Source: Streptomyces sp. Edi2 (GTDB lineage Bacteria > Actinomycetota > Actinomycetes > Streptomycetales > Streptomycetaceae). Taken from it: 64,000 bases of DNA. The notes beneath the pieces are model-generated. The model had not been told where the DNA came from and made no database searches. It saw only the letters and a list, made by a program, of their open reading frames with translations. Shown piece after piece: positions 57,179-64,000 of the stretch (position 1 is its first letter; every line of letters starts with the position of its first letter). The stretch covers positions 6,845,501 to 6,909,500 of the forward strand of contig NZ_JBEJGX010000003.1 in NCBI RefSeq assembly GCF_040253635.1, read 5' to 3'. Made by a program: the position numbers and the translations under genes.

Positions 57179-58533
57179 ACCACACCGACGCCCCCACCAC
57201 TTCACCGGCTACCAGCCCCGCTGACCGAGCACACGAGCCTGGCCTCATCCTGCGCATCCACCCCGCCGGCCAACGCCCGGTACAGGCGCACATCGGAGCG
57301 GCCAGCCTCGAACTCAGCGCGCCCATCGGGGAGAACACCGCCTTCAACGTCGGCTCTGTCGCCAAGCAGATCACCGCGTACCTGTGTGTGCACGCAGCGC
57401 GCAACGGTCTCCTACACCTCGGCCAGCCGGTCGGCGACATCCTGCCGCGCTTCCGCATCGCAGGCGTAACCGTCGGCGACCTCATCCAGCACCGGGGCGG
57501 GATCCGCGACGCCGAATCCCTGCTCTCACTGGCCGGCTTCCGCGACCTCGACCACTACACCGCCGACGACCTGCTGCAACTCGCCTACCGCCAGCAACAC
57601 CGCGCCGTCGAGCCTGGCAGCTTCCTATACAGCAACACTGGCTACCTCCTCCTCGGCGAGGTGCTCAAGCACGTCCACGGTGCCGCCGGGCTCCAAGAAG
57701 TCGCCGACGCACAGGTCTTCACCCCGCTCGGGATGCCCTCTGCCCGCTTCAAGAGCGATCCGCGCGAGGTCATCCCCGGCGCCGCCTCGACCTACCGCCC
57801 TACCGTCGACGGCTGGCTCCACCAGCAGGCCCCGGTCACCTTGCCCGGCCCCGGCTCGCTCTGGTGCACCGCCACCGACCTGGACCGCTGGCTCGACCAC
57901 CTGTGGCACGAGTGGCAGGCCCGTGCCGACGTTGCGCTCCCGTTTGGGCAGCACATCAGCTACGAGCCCAGCGACCACCACCCCTTCACCTACGGAGCTG
58001 GCCTGTACGCCGATCCCCGCCCCAAGCGCACCGCCGTCTTCCACTACGGCCACGAACAGGGGTTCTCCTCCACCGCCCACCTCACCAGCTCAGGGCTCCG
58101 CGTCATTTGCATGTCCAACCACAGCGGAATCGCTGCCGACCACGTCGTCGCCACCACCCTCGCCAACCTCAGCCACCACCCCGAAGCCGACCTGGGCGAA
58201 GTCCTGCGCCGATCGCTTCGACAGCGCCCCAAGCCACCGCCCGCACCGGTGAACCGCCCCAATCTCGACGCGCCGCACATGCCGCTTGGCACGTACGCCT
58301 GCGAGGACGTGCCCGGCACCGTCCGCCTGACCCGCAGCGAGGGGGCGCTGTACCTATGGCGTCGGGGAACCCGCGACTATCTCACCCGCAGCGGGCCCGC
58401 GACGTACACCGCGGACGGCTACACGCTCACGCTCACCACCTCGCCCGCAGACAAAAGCGTGCCCTCGCCGGACGGCTTCGTTCTCGATCTCGACCGTGCA
58501 CCCGGACTGCACTTCCGACGACACCCGGACTGA
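57175..58533 (+). CDS. Beta-lactamase-like serine hydrolase
   Basis: A 452-residue protein from GTG 57175, overlapping the HExxH stop (GTGA). AFNVGSVAKQITAYLCVHAA holds SxxK (Ser61, Lys64). LYSNTGYLLLGEVLKHVHG holds YSN (Tyr152-Asn154), the second catalytic motif. HYGHEQGFSSTAHLTSSG takes the KTG-like place. A C-terminal lipocalin-like domain (LGTYACEDVPGTVRLTRSEG) follows. It has no signal peptide and should be cytoplasmic. It may remove the leader or release the final peptide, or have an esterase role. Confidence 0.8.
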   Translation: MNHTDAPTTSPATSPADRAHEPGLILRIHPAGQRPVQAHIGAASLELSAPIGENTAFNVGSVAKQITAYLCVHAARNGLLHLGQPVGDILPRFRIAGVTVGDLIQHRGGIRDAESLLSLAGFRDLDHYTADDLLQLAYRQQHRAVEPGSFLYSNTGYLLLGEVLKHVHGAAGLQEVADAQVFTPLGMPSARFKSDPREVIPGAASTYRPTVDGWLHQQAPVTLPGPGSLWCTATDLDRWLDHLWHEWQARADVALPFGQHISYEPSDHHPFTYGAGLYADPRPKRTAVFHYGHEQGFSSTAHLTSSGLRVICMSNHSGIAADHVVATTLANLSHHPEADLGEVLRRSLRQRPKPPPAPVNRPNLDAPHMPLGTYACEDVPGTVRLTRSEGALYLWRRGTRDYLTRSGPATYTADGYTLTLTTSPADKSVPSPDGFVLDLDRAPGLHFRRHPD

Positions 58534-58724
58534 CCAACTCCCAACCACACCGCTCTACAACAAGCCGCTTCGCCACCATCACGCCACTGTCTTCCGCGCC
58601 CCGTCGCCAGGCGAGGCATCACCCCGTAGCGGCACGGCGGTCGGACTTCGGCACTCCAGCCTGACTGCCCCGTGGTTCCGGCGCGCAGCTACTACACAGT
58701 TCGCAAGTGAAAAAGATGGGTCAC

Positions 58725-59597
58725 ATGAGCCACCAGAACACTTCCCGCCCCGCAGACGCTTCCGGCACCTTCGCCCTCGGCGGGGACCTGACCATCAACC
58801 GCCTCGGCTATGGCGCCATGCAACTCACCGGCCCCGGAGTGTGGGGCGAGCCGAAAGATCCGGCCGAAGCGATCCGGGTGCTGCGCCGTGCCGTCGAGCT
58901 GGGCATCAACTTCATTGACACGGCCGACTCATACGGCCCCTTCGTCAGCGAGCGACTCATCCGCGAGGCCCTGCACCCCTACGCCGACGACCTGCTCATC
59001 GCTACGAAGGGCGGGCTGACCCGCCCTGGCCCCGACGACTGGCGCCCCGTAGGCCGGCCCGAGTACCTGCGCCAGCAGATCGAGCTGAGCCTGCGCCACC
59101 TCGGCGTCGAACGCATCGACCTCTACCAGCTGCACCGCATCGACGAGCAGGTGCCGCTCGCCGACCAGCTGGGCGAGCTCGTGCTGCTCCAGCAGGAAGG
59201 CAAAGTCCGCCACATCGGCGTCTCCGAAGTGACCGTCCAACAGCTAAAGGAGGCCCGTACGCTCGCGGACATCGCCGCCGTGCAGAACCTCTACAACCTC
59301 GCCAACCGCAGCGCCGAAGACGTCCTTAAGTACGCCGAGCGCGAGAACATCGCCTTCATTCCATGGTTCCCCATGGCCACCGGCGAGCTCGCCCGCTCCG
59401 GTGGCGCGCTCGACGCTGCTGCCAAACAGCACGGCGCCAGCCCCTCCCAGCTCGCCCTCGCCTGGCTACTGCACCGTTCTCCGGTCATGCTCCCCATCCC
59501 CGGCACCTCCCAGACGGCCCACCTGGAGGAAAACACTCAGGCGGCCCGCATCACCCTCACCGACGACGAGTGCGACGCCCTGGCCGCCGCAGTCTGA
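58725..59597 (+). CDS. Aldo/keto reductase
   Basis: A 290-residue protein from ATG 58725; GTG 58707 is the alternative. The tetrad is seen in NFIDTADSYGPFVSERLIRE (Asp, Tyr), DLLIATKGGLTRP (Lys) and IDLYQLHRIDEQVP (His). FIPWFPMATGELARSGGALD and LLHRSPVMLPIPGTSQTAHL give NADPH binding. This is a normal AKR. The gap of about 190 bases from the serine hydrolase means it may be a separate unit. The operon could use it for carbonyl reduction after peptide oxidation, but that is inference. Confidence 0.88.
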   Translation: MSHQNTSRPADASGTFALGGDLTINRLGYGAMQLTGPGVWGEPKDPAEAIRVLRRAVELGINFIDTADSYGPFVSERLIREALHPYADDLLIATKGGLTRPGPDDWRPVGRPEYLRQQIELSLRHLGVERIDLYQLHRIDEQVPLADQLGELVLLQQEGKVRHIGVSEVTVQQLKEARTLADIAAVQNLYNLANRSAEDVLKYAERENIAFIPWFPMATGELARSGGALDAAAKQHGASPSQLALAWLLHRSPVMLPIPGTSQTAHLEENTQAARITLTDDECDALAAAV

Positions 59598-59868
59598 CCA
59601 CCAGCACGGCATCAGTAGGTCTGGCATTGGTGAGGGAGTCGTCTTCCGCCTGGAGGACGACTACATGGGTAACGCCCAATCAGGTCTCGCACACAGTCTC
59701 GAAAGGGAGTGGACGATGGTGCCCGACGAACCGACAGCGCGTCGGCTGACGCGGAAGGGTGCCGGCGCGCGGAGTGCCTCAAATTGACGGTGGGCGCGTG
59801 ACCGTCGATGGCCGAGGGGCACCGACAATGACTTGAGACAACGGACGACTGAGGCGACGGACGAGGAA

Positions 59869-60147
59869 ATGGCGCGGGATTACGACAGTCAGCTGCTGGA
59901 GTCAGTGGCAGTACGCCGCCGCAGGATGAGGGATGCCCTGTTGTTCGGCGCGCAGCGAGTGCGGCGCACGGCAGACGAGCGGCTGGGGAAGGTGTTCGCG
60001 GGGATCGCGATCACGGCTGTTCTGTGCGCGGGGTGCGTGGGGTGGTCCTTCCTTCAGCACACGCTGGGGCAGCAGAAGGCTGAGCAGGAGAAGCAGCAGC
60101 GGCAGGTGCAGCCGTACGAGCAGCCGACGCGATCGGCGAAACCCTAG
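59869..60147 (+). CDS. Small single-helix membrane protein of the T7SS locus
   Basis: A 92-residue protein from ATG 59869; TTG 59833 is an alternative. Basic RRRRMRDALLFGAQRVRRTA precedes one helix (FAGIAITAVLCAGCVGWSFL), then a polar coiled segment with GQQKAEQEKQQRQVQP. Proteins like this sit before eccD in Streptomyces T7SS loci. It is probably a membrane-bound helper. Confidence 0.65.
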   Translation: MARDYDSQLLESVAVRRRRMRDALLFGAQRVRRTADERLGKVFAGIAITAVLCAGCVGWSFLQHTLGQQKAEQEKQQRQVQPYEQPTRSAKP

Positions 60148-60321
60148 AGGTCCACAGATTAGATTCGGACAGAGTTTGCAGCGTTCCTGGGAAATGGTCG
60201 AAGAGCTCCCCGTGGCGGGAGAACGGTTCCCTGAGGTCGGAGTCGGAATGGACGTCAGCAGCACGGGCATGTGCAGTTTGGCCCGAGGGTTCGTCAACGC
60301 CGCGATGATAGGTTTCGGTAA

Positions 60322-61677
60322 GTGGTGAGCAGAGCAGCGAGTTCCCGGGCGCAACTGAGCCGAGTGACGTTGGTCGGCGAGCGACGCCGGGCCGATGTCG
60401 TTCTGCTCTCCGATACGCCGATAGGGCAGCTGATCCCGGATGTGCTGCCGTTGCTGGGCGATCGACCCGCATCGCGGCCGGTAGCTCGGCAGTTGATGAC
60501 GTCCGACGGCTCTGTACTGCCGTACGACAGCACGCTGGCGTCGGCAGGGGTAGCCGACGGCGCCGTGCTCCGGCTGGTGACGACGCATTCTGCGCCGCCG
60601 GCTCCCGTTGTGCACGACGTCACCGATCAGGTAGCTGATGACCTCGATCTGCGGTCTTGGCGCTGGCGTCCGGCTGCGCGCCGGGCCATTGCGGGTGTGG
60701 CGACTGTCGCCTTCGCGGTGATCGCCGCGCTGCTCGCCCGTCGTGAGTTCCCGCTTGGCACCCTGGTGGGTGCTCTGTCAGCTGTATCGCCTGTGCTCCT
60801 GGCGGCCGGTGCGCTTGTCGCGAAGATCGGACGGGGAAACCGGGGACTGGCGACGGCGCTCCTGCTCGCCGCTGGCGGGCTTGGTGTTCTCACGGCGTGG
60901 ACGGCTGCCGATGCGTTCGGCTGGCCGGGTACCGCGCGGCTCGCTGCCGTGGCGGGTGCGCTGGTCGTGACGCTTGTGTTCCTTGGTTACTTCTCTCCGC
61001 TGGGCAAGGGAGGGCTGGTTGGTGCGGTGACCACGGCCGCGATCGCCATTGTGTGGGAGGCGGTTGCCGCTGTTCAGGGTGATCCGGCCCGGCTCGGTGC
61101 CGTGATGGCTGTCTTCTCTTTGGTGGTGCTCGGTGTGCTGCCGCGGCTTGCGCTGATGGCGTCGGGGCTCACCGCGCTCGATGACCGCCGCTCGGGCGGT
61201 GTCTCTGTCAGCCGTCACCAGGTAGGGACTGCGCTGGCGGCGACGCACCGCGGCCTTGCCCTCTCGACGATCGCTACTGCGTTTTCGGCAGCCTCCGCCG
61301 GGTGGCTGCTTACGCTGGCCGGGAAGCCGACCGTATGGACCGTGCTGCTGGCAGCCCTCGTTGTTGTGGTGCTGGTGTCGAGGGCGCGAGCGTTCCCGCT
61401 GGTCGTTGAGGTTGTTGCGCTCTTCGCTGCTGCGTCGTGCCTGGTGGTGCGCCTGGTGACGTGGTGGATGGAGCATGCGGGGGGTGTCGGGCCGCTGGCT
61501 GTGCTGTGCGTGGCTGCGGTGCTGCCGTTGGTCGTTTTGGCGGTGCAGGTGCCCGAGCATGTGCAGGTGCGGCTGCGGCGTATGGGCGATCTGGTCGAGT
61601 CCGTTGGCATGGTGGGGCTCTTCCCGCTCGCCTTTGGTGTGTTCGGTGTGTATGGGCAGCTGCTCAACCAGTTCTGA
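60322..61677 (+). CDS. eccD: Type VII secretion membrane protein EccD
   Basis: A 451-residue protein from GTG 60322 with a weak site. The N-terminal 90 residues have the EccD ubiquitin-like domain (LSRVTLVGERRRADVVLLSD, LPYDSTLASAGVADGAVLRL). About eleven helices follow (AIAGVATVAFAVIAALLARR, VLLAAGALVAKIGRGNRGLA, LGVLTAWTAADAFGWPG, AVLCVAAVLPLVVLAVQVPE). EccD forms the vestibule of the ESX channel. It leads the rightward T7SS block with the ATPase and eccC. Confidence 0.9.
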   Translation: MVSRAASSRAQLSRVTLVGERRRADVVLLSDTPIGQLIPDVLPLLGDRPASRPVARQLMTSDGSVLPYDSTLASAGVADGAVLRLVTTHSAPPAPVVHDVTDQVADDLDLRSWRWRPAARRAIAGVATVAFAVIAALLARREFPLGTLVGALSAVSPVLLAAGALVAKIGRGNRGLATALLLAAGGLGVLTAWTAADAFGWPGTARLAAVAGALVVTLVFLGYFSPLGKGGLVGAVTTAAIAIVWEAVAAVQGDPARLGAVMAVFSLVVLGVLPRLALMASGLTALDDRRSGGVSVSRHQVGTALAATHRGLALSTIATAFSAASAGWLLTLAGKPTVWTVLLAALVVVVLVSRARAFPLVVEVVALFAAASCLVVRLVTWWMEHAGGVGPLAVLCVAAVLPLVVLAVQVPEHVQVRLRRMGDLVESVGMVGLFPLAFGVFGVYGQLLNQF

Positions 61678-61733
61678 CAGTTCTGAGTCGATGTGCTGGC
61701 GCTCGGGAGGGGCGGCACAGGGGGGGAACAGGC

Positions 61734-62969
61734 ATGCCGAGCGGAGACGGCTGGCAGGGTGATGTTTTGCGTGACCTGAGGGGCGGCGTCGAGCAGGGTG
61801 CACAAAGCCCCGGCGGACAGGCGTACCGCGCTTCCGCGCCGGGTCCGGGCCTGCATGCGCAGAGCGCCCAGGCGCAGGACGTCACCCCTCGGGGTGATGC
61901 ACCCCGGCAGGCTGCCTACCCGTACCAGGGGCAGGAGCAGCAGGCCAGCCCTCAGGACGGATGGCCGCAGCGGGCCGCGCACCAGGAACAGAAGGAGCAC
62001 GCTCCGGTGGCGCACACTCCTGGCCCTCACCCCCCAAGCTCCCCTGGCTCCCGCCCCGTGGTGGACAAGGGCCTGGCCGGCGCGGTACGCCTCAAGCCGC
62101 AGCACGGCGAATCCTTCGCCGCGCGTGCCGCACGCGCACTGCGCCGTACGCTCTCGTCGTCGGCCGCGCGCGAGGTCGCCGAGATTACCCGCACGGCACA
62201 GGTGCTCCAGCAGCCGGTGACGACCGGCCGGCAGATCGCCGTCACCTCGATCCGAGGTGGATCCGGCAAGTCGACCGTCGCCGCGCTGCTCGGCACCACG
62301 TACGCGCACTACCGACAGGACCCGCTCCTTGTCCTGGAGGCCGATCCGGCACTTGGCTCGCTGCCGCTGCGGCTCGGCGCCGAGGCTCTGCGCTGGACGA
62401 CCAGTGATATCGCGGACATCGTCCAGCCGAACATGTCGCTGCTCGACGTCACCGGCTATCTCGTCCAGCTTCCCAACAATGCCTGGCTGCTGCCGGCGAG
62501 CCAGGGTCAGATCGGTGTGATGCTGGATAGCCGGGCGTACGAGCGGGTCGTGGTGGCGCTGCGTCGCTACTTCGGTGTGATGGTCATCGACTGTGAGACG
62601 TTGCCCGCCGAGGTCGGCCGGGTCGCGCTCGCTGCCGCGCATGGCCGTGTTCTGACCACACCTGCCACGCCGGAGGGCATCCGCAGTACGTATTCGGTGC
62701 TGCAGTGGATGCAGGGGCTGCCGCGGCATGTGATGGCCAGCACGGTTGTCGTGCTCACCGAATTGGTGCCCCATTCAGGGCTCGATCTGGACGAGGCCGT
62801 CCAGATGCTCAAGTCCACCGGGGTAAGCGTTCAGGTTCTGCCGTATGACCGGCACTTGGCGGCCGGCGGCCGGCTCCATACCGAACTGCTGGCTCACCCG
62901 ACCAGGGAAGCCGTCGCTCGCCTTGCCGCGGACGTGTTCCAGCTCTCCCTCTCCCAGCAGCGTCACTGA
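61734..62969 (+). CDS. MinD/ParA-like ATPase of the T7SS locus
   Basis: A 411-residue protein from ATG 61734 with GGGGGGAA upstream. A Gln/Pro/Gly-rich first 130 residues precede an ATPase: Walker A TSIRGGSGKSTVAALLGTTY (deviant, R for K), LLVLEADPALGSLPLRL and GVMVIDCETLPAEVGRVALA. It has the MinD/ParA fold often encoded in Streptomyces ESX loci. It may position or energise the secretion apparatus. Located between eccD and eccC in one operon. Confidence 0.85.
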   Translation: MPSGDGWQGDVLRDLRGGVEQGAQSPGGQAYRASAPGPGLHAQSAQAQDVTPRGDAPRQAAYPYQGQEQQASPQDGWPQRAAHQEQKEHAPVAHTPGPHPPSSPGSRPVVDKGLAGAVRLKPQHGESFAARAARALRRTLSSSAAREVAEITRTAQVLQQPVTTGRQIAVTSIRGGSGKSTVAALLGTTYAHYRQDPLLVLEADPALGSLPLRLGAEALRWTTSDIADIVQPNMSLLDVTGYLVQLPNNAWLLPASQGQIGVMLDSRAYERVVVALRRYFGVMVIDCETLPAEVGRVALAAAHGRVLTTPATPEGIRSTYSVLQWMQGLPRHVMASTVVVLTELVPHSGLDLDEAVQMLKSTGVSVQVLPYDRHLAAGGRLHTELLAHPTREAVARLAADVFQLSLSQQRH

Positions 62970-63004
62970 CAGATGCCGAGCCCGATCGTGAATGACGGAC
63001 GACG

Positions 63005-64000
63005 ATGACTACCCGACTGATCCACCGCCCGGCCAGGGCCACCCGCCCCCCGGCCGCCTCCGAGGCGCGCATCATCGAGGCCCCGCCCAATCTCCCTGAG
63101 GGGAAGACGGGCAATATCGCGATGTCGCTGTTGCCCGTCGCCGGTGTCATGTCGTCCGTGGTGATGATGACGGTCGTGCGCAACAGTCAGTTCGCGGGGC
63201 TCGGCGCGATCATTCTTGTGGTCACCGTCATCGGCTCCGTCGCACTCGTCTTCTCGCAGCGGGGCAAGGCGCAGCGCACCCGCCGCACCCAGCGTGAGGC
63301 GTATCTCGCCTATCTGGAGGACCTGCGCGAGGAGCTCTCCTACCAGGAGCGCGAGCGACGCGAGCGCGCCGAGGTTCTCAACCCGCCGCCGGCCGCTCTC
63401 TACGACATCGTGCGCGATCCGGCCCGTATATGGGAGCGCCGCCGCGTCGACGGCGACTTCCTGCACGTGCGCGTCGGCACCGGCGAGATGCCCGTACGGG
63501 ATCTGGAGATCGCCCAGCAGGGCTCGTCGGTCCTCACCCCGCCCGACCGCTTCATGCTCAACGAGGCGTCGGCGCTGATGAGCCGCTTCCGCACCGGCAC
63601 CGAACTCCCCCTCACCGTCCCACTCGACCGTGTCGGCGACATCAGCGTCATCGGCCCCCGCGAGGACTGCTTGCGCCTCGCGCGCACCCTGCTCGTCCAG
63701 ACCGCTGCCATGCACGCTCCCGATGACGTGGCGATGGCCCTCGCCGTGCCCGGCGACCGGCTCGCCGACTGGGAGTGGGCCAAGTGGCTGCCGCACCTGC
63801 TCGACACCGAGCAGTACGACGGCCCGGTAGCCGCGCGCCGCATCGCACCCTCCGCGCCCCAACTCGCCCGGCTGCTCGGCCCCGAACTGCGCCGCCGCGC
63901 CTCCTATGCGGCCGAGGTCCGCCGCGGCCTCTCCGGCGATGACGCCCTGGCCATGACCTCCCGGCTGCTGGTCGTCGCCGACGGCCACGGTGCGGACGCC
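63005..64000 (+). CDS. eccC: Type VII secretion ATPase EccC, N-terminal part
   Basis: From ATG 63005 the frame is open to the right edge (332 codons). Two helices (IAMSLLPVAGVMSSVVMMTV, LGAIILVVTVIGSVALVF) are followed by the stalk region (RRTQREAYLAYLEDLREELS) and the start of the DUF-type and ATPase domains (LPLTVPLDRVGDISVIGPRE). EccC is the hexameric motor of ESX secretion. The P-loops lie beyond the window. Coupled with the two upstream genes. Confidence 0.9.
   Translation, partial: MTTRLIHRPARATRPPAASEARIIEAPPNLPEGKTGNIAMSLLPVAGVMSSVVMMTVVRNSQFAGLGAIILVVTVIGSVALVFSQRGKAQRTRRTQREAYLAYLEDLREELSYQERERRERAEVLNPPPAALYDIVRDPARIWERRRVDGDFLHVRVGTGEMPVRDLEIAQQGSSVLTPPDRFMLNEASALMSRFRTGTELPLTVPLDRVGDISVIGPREDCLRLARTLLVQTAAMHAPDDVAMALAVPGDRLADWEWAKWLPHLLDTEQYDGPVAARRIAPSAPQLARLLGPELRRRASYAAEVRRGLSGDDALAMTSRLLVVADGHGADA

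Noticed and set aside
59625..59787. A 40-codon frame after the aldo/keto reductase (ATG 59665)
   Set aside because: No family or good ribosome site, and its extended frame is a shadow of the reductase.

Overview
The window is high-GC actinobacterial DNA, almost certainly Streptomyces or a close relative. Support comes from strong GC3 bias, GTG/TTG starts, chains of GTGA/ATGA overlaps, WhiB-like, DUF317-like, DUF2637-like, DUF5999-like and DUF6233-like proteins, XRE/TPR regulators, an ImmA/IrrE protease and a type VII secretion locus. Names rest on reading motifs in the translations; no search was run.

Layout. 0-4.4 kb: start of a Ku gene cut by the window edge, two small Streptomyces proteins, an HNH nuclease, a broken alpha/beta hydrolase and a DUF317-type trio ending in a strong terminator. 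4.5-12.8 kb: a lipoprotein, then a leftward mobilization operon (HTH protein, zinc finger, WhiB-like, DUF2637-like membrane protein with 78-bp tandem repeats, small proteins, MobC, relaxase), probably a mobilizable element. 13.2-20.6 kb: XRE regulator, complete IS21-family insertion (14297-16920) with a 5-bp target duplication, then an ImmA/IrrE peptidase and its membrane partner, a HAD hydrolase and a zinc-ribbon protein. A truncated integrase lies at 20.9 kb.

21.3-31.6 kb: a leftward gene cluster built round 7-deazaguanine synthesis: QueD, QueE, FolE, a TGT/DpdA-like transglycosylase, a nucleoside-phosphorylase-like protein, a dNMP-kinase-like protein, a DUF2797-like protein, a methyltransferase and a Nudix enzyme, with a CYTH-like protein and a second Nudix enzyme next to them. 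QueC is absent, so the local pathway would stop at 7-carboxy-7-deazaguanine. A divergent XRE/TPR regulator lies at 32.1 kb.

33.5-48.7 kb: a TrmO-like protein, an endonuclease/phosphatase-fold enzyme with a degraded second copy, an ABC exporter coupled to a possible short peptide, a glutamine-synthetase-like enzyme with its permease, and a carbohydrate operon (GH15, glycosyltransferase, phosphotransferase-like protein lacking the metal-binding Asp).

48.8-59.6 kb: the most interesting part. A divergent XRE/TPR regulator and a palindrome precede a rightward operon of Nudix, radical SAM/SPASM protein, Cys/His-rich protein, 2OG-Fe(II) oxygenase, P-loop kinase, Ser/Thr-kinase-like protein, a 54-residue peptide gene, an HExxH-type putative peptide beta-hydroxylase, a serine hydrolase and an aldo/keto reductase. 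I read it as an undescribed RiPP-like peptide-modification system. 59.8-64 kb: start of a type VII secretion locus (small membrane protein, EccD, MinD/ParA-like ATPase, EccC cut by the right edge).
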